Below are positions 23,279 through 31,651 of a stretch of DNA of 38,019 nucleotides, piece after piece; the first letter of the stretch is position 1; every line of letters starts with the position of its first letter. Source of the DNA: Bog-159 sp035602155 (GTDB lineage: Bacteria; Acidobacteriota; Terriglobia; Bryobacterales; Bryobacteraceae). The stretch is from contig DATNMW010000013.1 in assembly GCA_035602155.1 (NCBI GenBank), positions 1 through 38,019 of the forward strand, in the 5' to 3' direction. The position numbers and the translations under genes were made by a program. Under the pieces are notes generated by a model. That model was not told the origin of the DNA. It saw only the letters and a program-made list of their open reading frames with translations, and ran no database searches.

Positions 23279-24535
23279 ATGGACGACTCATCCGCGACCC
23301 AACCCCACCTCCGAATCCACGCCATCAACATCTACGTCCGCGACCAGGATCGCAGCCTGCGCTTCTACCTGGATCAGCTTGGATTCAACCTGGCCTTCGA
23401 CGCCAAGTTTGGATCCGGCGGCCGCTGGGTGGCCGTCTCGCCTCCCGACGGTTCCGCGGTGCTTATGCTGATCGCGCCCAAACCGCGCACGCAGGAGCAC
23501 AAGCTGATCGGCCGGGCCACCCAGGTTGCGTTCGTTACCGAAGATGTTATGGCCAAGTTCAACGAATGGCGCAAGCGCGGGGTTCGTTTTGGCCATCCGC
23601 CACGCCTCAGGCGTTTCAAGTTTGAACGGCCCGCCACGGCGCCATCCACACGGCCTCCGGAAGACAAGCCGCTTTGGGGCGCGGTATTCACACGCTTCAA
23701 AGACGTGGACGGCAACTCCTTCGCGCTGGTGGGTTTCGATGAAGTCAGCCGCGAAGTCGAAGCGCAACGCCACGCCCTCGCGCAGAAACAGGAGGCGGAA
23801 CGCCGCGCCACGCAGGAAATCGAAATTGCAAAACATGTACAGGCCAGGCTGTTCCCGCAAGAGGCGCCGCCGCTCCGTACGCTCGAATACGGAGGAACTT
23901 GCGTTCAGGCCCGCCAGGTGGGCGGCGATTACTACGACTTCCTCAGTCTGGGCCAGGACCGGCTCGGGTTGGTGATCGGCGATATCGCGGGCAAAGGCAT
24001 CGCGGGCGCGCTCCTGATGGCTAATCTACAGGCGAATCTGCGCAGCCAATGCGCCATCGCCCTGGACCAGCCGCAGCGCTTCTTGCAATCCGTCAATCAG
24101 CTCTTCTACCGGAACACCGCGGAGAGCGCCTATGCCACGCTCTTCTTCGCCGAATATGACGACCAGACGGGGCGCCTGCGTTATGCGAACTGTGGGCATC
24201 TCTGCGGGCTTTTATTAAGGCGCGACGGCACGCTGGAGCGGCTCGATTCCACGTGCTGTGTGTTGGGCCTTTTCGCGGAATGGGATTGTTGCATCGATGA
24301 ACGGCGCCTCCTGCCCGGAGACACACTCGCGCTCTACACCGACGGCGTGACTGAAGCGTTCAACGATGCCGGAGAAGAATTCGGAGACCGACGGTTGATC
24401 GATGCACTGCTCCGGCACCGGACACGTCCCGCACCCGCCATGCTTGCATCCATTGTCGATGAAGTGCAACGGTTCAGCCCTCAGGAACAGTACGACGACA
24501 TCACCCTGATCGTTGCCAAATGCCGCGCGCCCTAG
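23279..24535 (+). CDS. VOC (glyoxalase-fold) domain fused to a PP2C/SpoIIE phosphatase
   Basis: A cytosolic protein of 418 residues. The N-terminal VOC domain (about 11-153) has two beta-alpha-beta repeats, INIYVRDQDRSLRFYLDQLG and TQVAFVTEDVMAKFNEW, and ends KDVDGNSFALVGFDE. The position of the usual first metal ligand appears to be Ala15, so it is more likely a ligand sensor than an enzyme. A helical linker (154-192, ending EIAKHVQARLFPQ) leads to the PP2C domain (195-415) with GGDYYDF (215-221), GDIAGKG (234-240), YTDGV (353-357) and DDIT (406-409), so the phosphatase is expected to be active. By inference a small molecule bound by the VOC domain controls dephosphorylation of a STAS partner encoded elsewhere, perhaps the one at 10769. 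It is divergent from the HicB-HicA-like gene. Confidence 0.9.
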   Translation: MDDSSATQPHLRIHAINIYVRDQDRSLRFYLDQLGFNLAFDAKFGSGGRWVAVSPPDGSAVLMLIAPKPRTQEHKLIGRATQVAFVTEDVMAKFNEWRKRGVRFGHPPRLRRFKFERPATAPSTRPPEDKPLWGAVFTRFKDVDGNSFALVGFDEVSREVEAQRHALAQKQEAERRATQEIEIAKHVQARLFPQEAPPLRTLEYGGTCVQARQVGGDYYDFLSLGQDRLGLVIGDIAGKGIAGALLMANLQANLRSQCAIALDQPQRFLQSVNQLFYRNTAESAYATLFFAEYDDQTGRLRYANCGHLCGLLLRRDGTLERLDSTCCVLGLFAEWDCCIDERRLLPGDTLALYTDGVTEAFNDAGEEFGDRRLIDALLRHRTRPAPAMLASIVDEVQRFSPQEQYDDITLIVAKCRAP

Positions 24536-24584
24536 CCTTGGTCACAGCTCTCCCCAGCGCCGGTTCCGGCATTCGAACGCAGTC

Positions 24585-24722
24585 CTACAACTGTGCGCCG
24601 CCCGGACGCGCCGGAAGCCGCGCCGCGATCTTCTCGCGCAGCACCCGGCCGCGCTCTCTGCGGGCAAGCTTGCTTTTGCGCTCCCTGTGGAAGCGCGCTT
24701 TATCTCCATTGAAGGCTGACAT
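24585..24722 (-). CDS. Small basic protein, probably conserved in acidobacteria
   Basis: A protein of 45 residues, MSAFNGDKARFHRERKSKLA followed by RRERGRVLREKIAAR and a Pro/Gly-rich tail. More than a third of residues are Arg or Lys, arranged in helix-like spacing, which suggests binding to RNA, ribosome or DNA. I recall similar small proteins with an (F)NGD-(K/R)-A/S-R-(F/Y)-H-R-x-R-K opening in acidobacterial genomes, but from memory only. The frame continues upstream without sense; ATG 24722 gives that opening. Its ribosome binding site is weak. It lies between the VOC-phosphatase and amidohydrolase genes, on the opposite strand. Confidence 0.55.
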   Translation of the reverse strand: MSAFNGDKARFHRERKSKLARRERGRVLREKIAARLPARPGGAQL

Positions 24723-24765
24723 GGCTACTTGAGAGTAACAGACTCGGAAGATCTGGCGCAGGCAT

Positions 24766-24795
24766 TTGGATTCCGCCGCCGATCCGTAAGATAAT
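24766..24795 (+). promoter_or_regulatory. Probable promoter of the amidohydrolase gene
   Basis: TTGGAT (24766-24771), an 18-base spacer and GATAAT (24790-24795). The predicted transcript start is at about 24802-24803, directly before the GTG at 24804, again leaving no leader. Confidence 0.4.
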
Positions 24796-24803
24796 CGGTG
24801 GAC

Positions 24804-26216
24804 GTGAAATCCAAACTTGCGGGTTGTCTTTTCCTGGCCGTCGTGCTCTGCGCCCAGGGCCGCTTCACTCCTGGCATTAAGCCTTTCGTTGCCATCGACG
24901 CCCCCGTGGTGGCGCTCCGCCACGTCCGCGTCATCGACGGAACTGGAGCGCCGCCGCGCGATGACCAAACCATCGTCATCGACCATGGCAAGATTTCCAC
25001 CGTAGGCCCCGCGGCCGGCATAACCGCCCCAGAGGGCGCGCAGGCCATCGACCTGACTGGCGCTACTGTAATCCCAGGCCTGGTGGGAATGCACGAACAC
25101 CTCTTCTATCCCTCAGGCGGCGGCATTCCCATCTATAGCGAGCAGGCCTTCAGCTTCCCGCGCCTCTATCTTGCCAGCGGCGTGACCACCGCGCGCACGG
25201 CCGGCAGCCTGGAGCCTTACACGGATCTCAATCTAAAGCGCCTGATCGATACCGGAAAGATGCCGGGGCCCAAGCTGTACATCACCGGACCGTATCTGGA
25301 AGGAGCGGGCAGTTTCGCGGCCCAAATGCACGAACTGACCGGCCCCGAAGACGCCGCGCGCACGGTGGATTACTGGGCCGCGGAAGGCGTCTCCTCCTTC
25401 AAGGCCTACATGAATATCACTCGCGCCGAACTGCAGGCGGCCGTGGACGCCGCTCACCGCCATGGAATCAAAGTTACCGGCCATCTCTGCTCCATCGGCT
25501 TCCGTGAGGCCGCCGCCATTGGCATCGACAATCTGGAACACGGCCTGCTGGCGGATACTGAATTTCACTCCGGCAAACAGCCCGATGTCTGCCCTCCGCA
25601 GGGTGTTACGCGCGACGAACTCCTGCATCTCGATCTGAATAGCGCCCCGGTGCGCGACATGATCGCGGACCTGGTGAAACGCAACGTCGCCATCACTTCC
25701 ACGCTCGCGGTGTTCGAAGCCTTCGACGCCAGCCGCCCGCCGCTGGAACAGCGTTTTCTGGATGCCTTGACGCCGGAAGCCCAAGCCTCCTATCTCAGCG
25801 CGCGCGCCCGTTCCCAGGCCGGATCGTTCCTGCCAATGCTCAAGAAGGAAATGGACTTCGAGTATGCCTTCGTCAAGGCTGGTGGTCTGCTGATGTCGGG
25901 CGCGGATCCCACTGGCAATGGCGGCGCATTGGCCGGTTTCGCCGATCAGCGTAATATCGAGCTGCTTGTGGAAGCCGGTTTCACGTTTCCCGAAGCGATC
26001 CGGATCTCCACCGCGAATGCGGCGAAATACCTGGGCGAGATCGACCGCATCGGAACCGTCGCGCCTGGCAAGCAGGCGGACCTTGTTGTGATCGATGGCG
26101 ATCCCGCCGCTCGCACCGCCGATATCCGGAAGGTGAGACTGGTCTTCAAAGACGGCGCCGGTTACGATCCCGTGAAGTTGCTGGATTCCATCCGCGGCTC
26201 CGTCGCGCTGCATTAG
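24804..26216 (+). CDS. Secreted amidohydrolase family protein
   Basis: A metal-dependent hydrolase of about 470 residues of the imidazolonepropionase/prolidase-like group of the amidohydrolase superfamily. A signal peptide (MKSKLAGCLFLAVVLCAQG) sends it to the periplasm. The beta-sandwich entry VVALRHVRVIDGTGAPP is followed by GLVGMHEHLFYP (HxH metal ligands, about 97-99), SSFKAYMNI (Lys that may be carboxylated), HGIKVTGHL and NLEHGLL (His ligands), and MSGADPTGNGG (Asp ligand). The C-terminal GKQADLVVIDGDP closes the sandwich. The substrate is not predictable. GTG 24804 is preferred to GTG 24798 because it starts the signal peptide cleanly and matches the presumed transcript start. It may be co-transcribed with the beta-propeller gene 19 bases behind it, although that one has its own -10 box. 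Confidence 0.87.
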   Translation: MKSKLAGCLFLAVVLCAQGRFTPGIKPFVAIDAPVVALRHVRVIDGTGAPPRDDQTIVIDHGKISTVGPAAGITAPEGAQAIDLTGATVIPGLVGMHEHLFYPSGGGIPIYSEQAFSFPRLYLASGVTTARTAGSLEPYTDLNLKRLIDTGKMPGPKLYITGPYLEGAGSFAAQMHELTGPEDAARTVDYWAAEGVSSFKAYMNITRAELQAAVDAAHRHGIKVTGHLCSIGFREAAAIGIDNLEHGLLADTEFHSGKQPDVCPPQGVTRDELLHLDLNSAPVRDMIADLVKRNVAITSTLAVFEAFDASRPPLEQRFLDALTPEAQASYLSARARSQAGSFLPMLKKEMDFEYAFVKAGGLLMSGADPTGNGGALAGFADQRNIELLVEAGFTFPEAIRISTANAAKYLGEIDRIGTVAPGKQADLVVIDGDPAARTADIRKVRLVFKDGAGYDPVKLLDSIRGSVALH

Positions 26217-26223
26217 ATTGAGT

Positions 26224-26229
26224 TATATT
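26224..26229 (+). promoter_or_regulatory. -10-like box before the beta-propeller gene
   Basis: TATATT ends six bases before GTG 26236, the same layout as at 23266 and 24790. No -35 box is evident. Confidence 0.3.
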
Positions 26230-26235
26230 CAGGTA

Positions 26236-27300
26236 GTGAAAGCTGGCATCGTTTCTATCGTTATTTTGGCTCTCGCCGGTACGGTGCTCGCACAGTCCCA
26301 CAGCACGCCGACGCCCGCCCTGCTGGTTCTATCCAAGAGAGATCACACTCTCTCTATCGTCGATCCGTCTACCCTGCAGGTGGTGGCGCGCATGCCATCG
26401 GGGCCCGACCCGCACGAAGTCGAGGCCTCCACGGATGGCAAACTCGCCTACATTTCCAACTACGGCGGCGGCGCATACAATACCATTACGGTCGTCGACC
26501 TGCCAGCTCAAAAGACGCTGCGCGCCATTGACTTGGGCGCGCTGCGCGGGCCCCACGGCCTGGATTATGTGGACGGCAAACTCTACTTCACCGCCGAAGC
26601 GAACAAGGTATTCGGCTGCTACGATCCCGCAGCCGGCAAAGTGGATTGGATCATGGGTACGGGTCAGGATCGCACCCACATGATTACGGTTTGGAAAGAC
26701 TTGAGCCGCATCGTGACCACCAACGTCAGCTCGGCCACGCTCAGTATTTTCGAAAAGAGCGCCGGAGGGCCAGGCCCAGGCGGACCGCCACCAGGTGGAC
26801 CCCCGGCAGGCGGACCGCCCCAAGGTGGACCGCCTCCTCCGCCGCGCACGCCCCAGTGGACTCAGACCGTCGTCCCGGTGGGACGCGGATCGGAAGGCTT
26901 CGATGTCGCGCCGGATGGCCGCGAGATTTGGGTCGCCAACGCGCAAGACGGCACGGTCTCGGTGGTGGATGTCGCCGCCAAGAAAGTCGTCGCCACCCTC
27001 GCCGCCAATGTCCGCGGAGCCAACCGCCTGAAGTTCACGCCGAACGGCAAGCTAGTCGTGATTTCAACTCTGGGCGGCTCCGATCTGGTCGTCCTGGACG
27101 CCGCCACCCGCCGCGAAGTCCAACGCGTCAAACTGGGCGGAGGCGCCGCCGGAATTCAAATGGACCCTGACGGATCCCGCGCTTTCGTGGCCAGCACACT
27201 GAGTGGTTACGTGGTTGTGGTCGACTTGAAGACGCTGACCGTCACCGGCCGTATCGACGCCGGCAAGGAACCCGACGGTCTGGCCTGGGCGGTGAGATAG
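26236..27300 (+). CDS. Secreted YVTN-type beta-propeller protein with a Gly-Pro-rich insert
   Basis: A protein of 354 residues with a signal peptide (MKAGIVSIVILALAGTVLA) and seven-blade-type propeller repeats: ALLVLSKRDHTLSIVDPSTL, AYISNYGGGAYNTITVVDL, EIWVANAQDGTVSVVDVAAK, LVVISTLGGSDLVVLDAATR and AFVASTLSGYVVVVDLKTL. These match the YVTN/lactonase-like surface-layer repeat class, usually exported binding proteins. Between blades, residues about 177-203 form a Gly-Gly-Pro-Pro repeat (DNA 26764-26844). Start choice: GTG 26236 begins the signal peptide; a TTG at 26218 in the same frame is less likely. The gene follows the amidohydrolase and precedes a small secreted protein, so the three may form an operon. 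Ligand unknown. Confidence 0.85.
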   Translation: MKAGIVSIVILALAGTVLAQSHSTPTPALLVLSKRDHTLSIVDPSTLQVVARMPSGPDPHEVEASTDGKLAYISNYGGGAYNTITVVDLPAQKTLRAIDLGALRGPHGLDYVDGKLYFTAEANKVFGCYDPAAGKVDWIMGTGQDRTHMITVWKDLSRIVTTNVSSATLSIFEKSAGGPGPGGPPPGGPPAGGPPQGGPPPPPRTPQWTQTVVPVGRGSEGFDVAPDGREIWVANAQDGTVSVVDVAAKKVVATLAANVRGANRLKFTPNGKLVVISTLGGSDLVVLDAATRREVQRVKLGGGAAGIQMDPDGSRAFVASTLSGYVVVVDLKTLTVTGRIDAGKEPDGLAWAVR

Positions 27301-27315
27301 CCCTCCCGGCCTGTT

Positions 27316-27903
27316 ATGAAAACAATGAAAACGACAAAACTGCTTTCGACATTTCTCCTGGCGTGGGTGGCGGTTGCCGCTGATGTGCCATCCCCGGACG
27401 TCCAGATCGCCGCGGCTACCCTCGCCGCGCCGGCGGATCTCCGCGCTGGCGCGGCCGTCCTCGGCTACAACCAGCAGGGCGAACTGGTCAAGCTTCGCGA
27501 AGGCCAGAACGAACTTATCTGCCTCGCCAGCGACCCAAGCAAAACCGCATTCAGCGTCGCCTGTTACCACCGGGACCTGGAGCCGTACATGGCTCGGGGC
27601 CGGGAGCTCTCCGCTCAGAAAGTCGCTGGCCAGAAGCGTAACGACATCCGCTGGAAGGAGGTTGCGGACGGTAAACTCTCCCTGCCGCGCGCACCGCGCA
27701 CGCTTTACGTGCTTACCGGCACAGGCTTCGACCCCGCTACCGGGAAAGTGGCGGATGCTTATCTGCGATGGGTCATCTATCTGCCCTTCGCCACGCCGGA
27801 GTCCACGGGACTATCCACCAAACCGAGCGACAATGCGCCCTGGCTGATGTACCCCGGCACCGCGGGCGCACACATCATGATCAACCCGCCGAAGAAGCAG
27901 TGA
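27316..27903 (+). CDS. Secreted protein of unknown function
   Basis: A protein of 195 residues with a signal peptide (MKTMKTTKLLSTFLLAWVAVAA). The second Met (27325) is an equally possible start. The mature part has QIAAATLAAPADLRAGAAVLGYN, then GELVKLREGQNELICLASDP, then FSVACYHRDLEPYMARGREL, and near the end WLMYPGTAGAHIMINPPKK. The CYHRDLEPYMARGREL stretch with two cysteines and the final HIM segment look conserved, but I know no name for the family. It lies 15 bases behind the beta-propeller gene and is likely in the same operon. Confidence 0.8.
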   Translation: MKTMKTTKLLSTFLLAWVAVAADVPSPDVQIAAATLAAPADLRAGAAVLGYNQQGELVKLREGQNELICLASDPSKTAFSVACYHRDLEPYMARGRELSAQKVAGQKRNDIRWKEVADGKLSLPRAPRTLYVLTGTGFDPATGKVADAYLRWVIYLPFATPESTGLSTKPSDNAPWLMYPGTAGAHIMINPPKKQ

Positions 27904-28286
27904 CTTACCAGCACCGACAACAGTTTGGCCGCCTGTGCGTTACCGCGCGCCCGGACTAGCCGGGGCGTGCCGGTTTTCCTGCGGACGGGGACCATTGCCC
28001 ACCACTTCAACCGCCTCCTTAAACGTTCCGGCGAAAAAATAGCACGGGTCCGCGCCTGTCAAGGAACAATCGTTGCGCAACATGCGAACGGGGAAGCCCT
28101 GGCATGGCGACCTATGCGTGATAGACGCCATAGTCCCAGGTACTTTGGTTTTCCGGTAAGTAGCAGACAAATGGTACGTAACCAGTCGTGTATAGTACCG
28201 AAGCCGTGAGTCCAAGGTGTTAACATCTCACTATTACCCTGGGGGCTAATGGCAGCACGGCACTCGCGGACAAGGAGAATCGAACG
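27904..28286. other. 383-base stretch without a firm gene
   Basis: Short frames on both strands read like fragments (for example plus-strand PVFLRTGTIAHHFNRLLKRS), but none has a credible start or family. Near the end, TATAGT at 28190-28195 lies within GGTAC...GTACC half-sites and may be a promoter for the gene at 28287. No RNA gene was recognised; a GAATCGAAC at 28277 has no tRNA arms around it. Confidence 0.4.
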
Positions 28287-30194
28287 TTGCAATCTCGCTC
28301 ACAAGCGGCCGGAAGTCGAGTGCCCCAAATCGCTGCCCTTATGCTCTTCTTCGTTCCGGCCGCGCTCTCGGCGCAAGTTCCGCAAGTTCAGCCGGCTCCC
28401 GGCTGGTGCTCGACGGCGCATTGTGACAATCAGATGGCCGACTTCAACGGCCTCATCAACAACTCATCGGACGCATGGCTCGGCGCCATCCTCAGTGGGC
28501 CGCCTGGGATGGCCCAAAATCAGGCCGGTCCTGGGGTGGGATCGGGCCTCGGATGCGTATCCAACGGAACGTATGCCGCGTGTTCCTATAAGGTTCCCCT
28601 TCCCCAAACCCAACCCGCGCTGGTTGCCTACACTTACACTGGCTTTAGCTGGAGCGACTCCAACCTGCTGCTGGACGGCAATACCTGGGGTAGCGCACCC
28701 ATTATCGACACGGCCGGAGACGTCGTAATCGGCGACGACCAGCACCTCGTCAAGTTCAGCAACACCGGAGTCCCATTGTGGACCGTACATAGCGCCGGGG
28801 GTGGTCCGGTTTCGCTGGTCACAACTCCGAATGGGGCAATCTTTGCCGCCACCCGCCAGTGGCTGAATGTCTGTATGCAGAACCGCAGTTCGGCGTATTG
28901 TGCCCTAACTGCAAGTATCGCTTCCGGAAACGGAGGCTCCGGCTACTCTGTTGGAGACGCCGTAAACTTCGGTGACATCGCGTATTGTCCGAATGTCGCC
29001 GGCACTGTGTCCTCGGTGTATAACGGGGCGATCACGGGGCTGACTTTGAATCAAGGGATTCCCTGTACGATCGCCCCGATGGTTACCAGCGTCGATGGCG
29101 GCACTGGGGCAAAGATCACACTTCTACTTGAGGTGCCCGCCCCGGTAGCTGTGTATACGGAGAACTTGCTCGGAGTCGGCCGCCTGGTGTCGGGCCAAGG
29201 ATATTATCTGAGTCAGGACGGAACGCTTGCGTCGTCCCCAACGGGTCCGTATTATTCGACCGTAAACACGCCTTGCGTTTCCACCAACCCATATCACCCC
29301 AATCGCGTCTATGTGTCGACCCAACTGAGCACCGACCCCACGCAAGGAGCTCTCTGGGCGTTGGACGTGGAGCCGGGCAACCCCTTGCAGCCCCTCACGG
29401 TGGCATGGTCCGATCCGCCTTATTTTTCGTTCGTGGGTCCTTCGGGGGCGTCGCCGCTGTGCGTTAAGGCGAACGGTCTCGAAAATATCTACTTCGACGG
29501 CTCGGGTTACATCGACAACGGCATTGCCGAGCCGATGCCGACCGTTTTTGGGATAACCGACAACGGATCGAGCTTCTCGGGGATCACTCCCAGTGGAAGT
29601 GCGCTTCCAGCCGGCGTCCTCGCGACGCCAACCCATGCCATTACGTGCAACTTCGCCCTGGATCCGCGGAACAATGGCGACAATGTATTCAAAGGATTCT
29701 TCTATCAGGGACAATACGACGGCAACCTCTATGAGCTCAGTCTCGATGGGGGCAGGCTTGAAAAGATCGATGTCAGTTCCATGCTTGAGACATTCGGAGC
29801 GCCGATAGCGAATTCAGACTACTGGATGAGAGGCGTTTTCACATCCTATGGCTATATCGGCGCTGGAGGCATATTTTCGCCGAATCCATACCTCTTCTTG
29901 TCGGAATCCGACTTCAACCCAACCGCGCGCGCCACGTGTACTTGCGGCAACTGCCCAAACAGCGGCAATTCTAACAACCCGACAAGTTATCTCGTCCTGC
30001 TCGATCTGACAGCCGGCAATTCGACATCCGCCATAACCTGGGCATGGCAACTCTATCCGGCGGACTCACAGCCTTGCGAGCAGGCTAGCGACGCCATTGA
30101 GGGCGCAGTCCCGGTGGTTCTGGATGACAGCGGCAATCCCTACCTGTTTACGACGGGGGCGCAGTCGGGAGCATACATCCTGAGCTGGCCATAG
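28287..30194 (+). CDS. Large secreted beta-propeller-like protein of unknown function
   Basis: A protein of 635 residues starting at TTG 28287 with AAGGAG at 28272-28277. The signal peptide (about 1-30) ends ALSAQ. The mature part contains quinoprotein/propeller-like blades such as APIIDTAGDVVIGDDQHLVK, VSLVTTPNGAIFAATRQW, GALWALDVEPGNPLQ and a last blade VPVVLDDSGNPYLFTTGAQ. In the middle (about 200-275) is an insert with SGNGGSGYSVGDAVNF and a matching GTGAKITLLLEV, a pattern seen in phage and surface proteins ('GGxGYxVGD'). CTCGNCPNSG near 550 may hold a disulfide or metal. Base composition is less GC-rich than the housekeeping genes around it. No enzymatic motif was recognised; an outer-surface or exported binding role is likely. 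Confidence 0.78.
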   Translation: MQSRSQAAGSRVPQIAALMLFFVPAALSAQVPQVQPAPGWCSTAHCDNQMADFNGLINNSSDAWLGAILSGPPGMAQNQAGPGVGSGLGCVSNGTYAACSYKVPLPQTQPALVAYTYTGFSWSDSNLLLDGNTWGSAPIIDTAGDVVIGDDQHLVKFSNTGVPLWTVHSAGGGPVSLVTTPNGAIFAATRQWLNVCMQNRSSAYCALTASIASGNGGSGYSVGDAVNFGDIAYCPNVAGTVSSVYNGAITGLTLNQGIPCTIAPMVTSVDGGTGAKITLLLEVPAPVAVYTENLLGVGRLVSGQGYYLSQDGTLASSPTGPYYSTVNTPCVSTNPYHPNRVYVSTQLSTDPTQGALWALDVEPGNPLQPLTVAWSDPPYFSFVGPSGASPLCVKANGLENIYFDGSGYIDNGIAEPMPTVFGITDNGSSFSGITPSGSALPAGVLATPTHAITCNFALDPRNNGDNVFKGFFYQGQYDGNLYELSLDGGRLEKIDVSSMLETFGAPIANSDYWMRGVFTSYGYIGAGGIFSPNPYLFLSESDFNPTARATCTCGNCPNSGNSNNPTSYLVLLDLTAGNSTSAITWAWQLYPADSQPCEQASDAIEGAVPVVLDDSGNPYLFTTGAQSGAYILSWP

Positions 30195-30254
30195 CCGGTC
30201 TGAATCGCCATTCATACAAACTTGCGCCTCCGCCGGGTATCATTGTAGGTTCCT

Positions 30255-31520
30255 ATGCCCATCCGCTGGCTCCTCATCTTATGGATGTTCGCCATCAGCG
30301 CCATCTCCTTCCTGGACCGTGTCAACATCTCCATCGCCGGCCGCTTCATCCAGCAGGAGTTTCACATCAGCGACCTCCAGCTTGGACCGGTGTTCAGCGC
30401 GTTCCTGGTGGGATATGCGCTATGTCAGGCGCCCGCCGGCCGCCTCGCCGATCGCTTCGGGCCCCGTCTCATCCTCACGTTGGGCACCCTTTGGTGGGGC
30501 GTCTTCACCGCCCTCACCGCCATGGTGTCCGCCAGTATGGCCGGCGTGTTACTGGTGCTGCTCGCAGTGCGCTTCTCGCTGGGAGCGGGCGAAGCCGTGC
30601 TTTTTCCCGCGTCCAACCGGTTAGTCGCATACTGGATTCCCTCCCAGGAGCGCGGCCTGGCGAATGGTATTATATTCGCCGGTGTGGGAGCGGGCGCCGG
30701 CATCACCCCGCCGCTGGTCACCTATATCGTTTTGCACTACGGATGGCGCGCATCGTTCTGGATTAGCGCGGCGATCGGCCTGGCGGCCGGCGCCGTCTGG
30801 TATTGGCTGGCTCGCGACAGGCCCCAGGACCACCCCTGGATCACGCCGCAAGAGACGGCGCTCATCGAACGGGGCTTGCCTAAGTCTCCCGCGCAAGTCC
30901 AAATCGGCAAGCCCTTGCCCTGGCGCACTATCTTCGGCAGCAAGGATGTGCTGGCCATCGCGTTCAGCTATTTCACTTACGGCTACGCCGCGTGGATCTT
31001 CTTCGCCTGGTTCTTCATTTATCTGAGTAAGGTGCGCGGTCTGGATCTTAAATCCAGCTCCTACTACTCCATGCTGCCATTCATCGCCATGGCCACCGGC
31101 TCCACTGTCGGCGGCCGCATCAGCGATGTCCTCACACGGCGCTACGGCAACCGCATTGGCCGCTGCGGAGTCGCGATAGCCGGCATCGCCCTAGCTGCGG
31201 TTTTCATCGCCTCGGGAACGCAGGTCGAGAGCGCGCGTCTCGCCAGCGTCGTGCTGGCCGGCGGTGCGGGCGCCTTATATCTCTCGCAAAGCTCCTTCTG
31301 GTCCGTTACCGCCCACATGGCCGGCACATCGGCCGGGTCGGTCTCCGGCGTGATGAATATGGGAGGTCAGATCGGCGGCATCGTCACAGCTTCGCTCACT
31401 CCGCTGATCGCCCGCGAATTCAGTTGGACGGCGTCGTTCCTGGTGGCCGCCGCCCTGTGCGCAGTGGGATCTTTGGCGTGGCTGGCGGTGGATCCGGACG
31501 TGGAGCTGCGCGGCGGGTAA
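30255..31520 (+). CDS. MFS transporter, anion:cation symporter (ACS) type
   Basis: Inner-membrane permease of 421 residues with twelve predicted helices. LDRVNISIA in helix 1, the loop motif GRLADRFGPR after helix 2 and RFSLGAGEAVLFPASNRLVAYW at helix 4 are those of the ACS family, which takes up hexuronates, glucarate, galactonate and other organic anions. HYGWRASFWISAAIG and TSAGSVSGVMNMGGQIGG also fit. The substrate is not decided by sequence. The start ATG at 30255 gives the typical charged N-terminus directly before helix 1; TATCAT at 30238-30243 could be the -10 box. Neighbours give no pathway. Confidence 0.9.
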   Translation: MPIRWLLILWMFAISAISFLDRVNISIAGRFIQQEFHISDLQLGPVFSAFLVGYALCQAPAGRLADRFGPRLILTLGTLWWGVFTALTAMVSASMAGVLLVLLAVRFSLGAGEAVLFPASNRLVAYWIPSQERGLANGIIFAGVGAGAGITPPLVTYIVLHYGWRASFWISAAIGLAAGAVWYWLARDRPQDHPWITPQETALIERGLPKSPAQVQIGKPLPWRTIFGSKDVLAIAFSYFTYGYAAWIFFAWFFIYLSKVRGLDLKSSSYYSMLPFIAMATGSTVGGRISDVLTRRYGNRIGRCGVAIAGIALAAVFIASGTQVESARLASVVLAGGAGALYLSQSSFWSVTAHMAGTSAGSVSGVMNMGGQIGGIVTASLTPLIAREFSWTASFLVAAALCAVGSLAWLAVDPDVELRGG

Positions 31521-31651
31521 AAAAGGATGACGGGGCGCACCCCGGGCGATCATGGCATGCCGCAAGAAACACGCCAGGATGCCCGCGTTCCGCCACAACA
31601 ACCTATTAAATACCCAGCAAATCTGGTACAGTCATCCTAATAGAAAGTGCC

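Noticed and set aside
24555..24600. tRNA-like TTCGAA on either strand
   Set aside because: The flanking bases do not form a T-arm or acceptor stem.
25233..26213. Long open frame opposite the amidohydrolase
   Set aside because: Antisense shadow; no start signal and no recognisable motif.
27940..28215. Minus-strand frame before the large secreted protein gene
   Set aside because: No ribosome binding site and no domain; equal open frames exist on the other strand.
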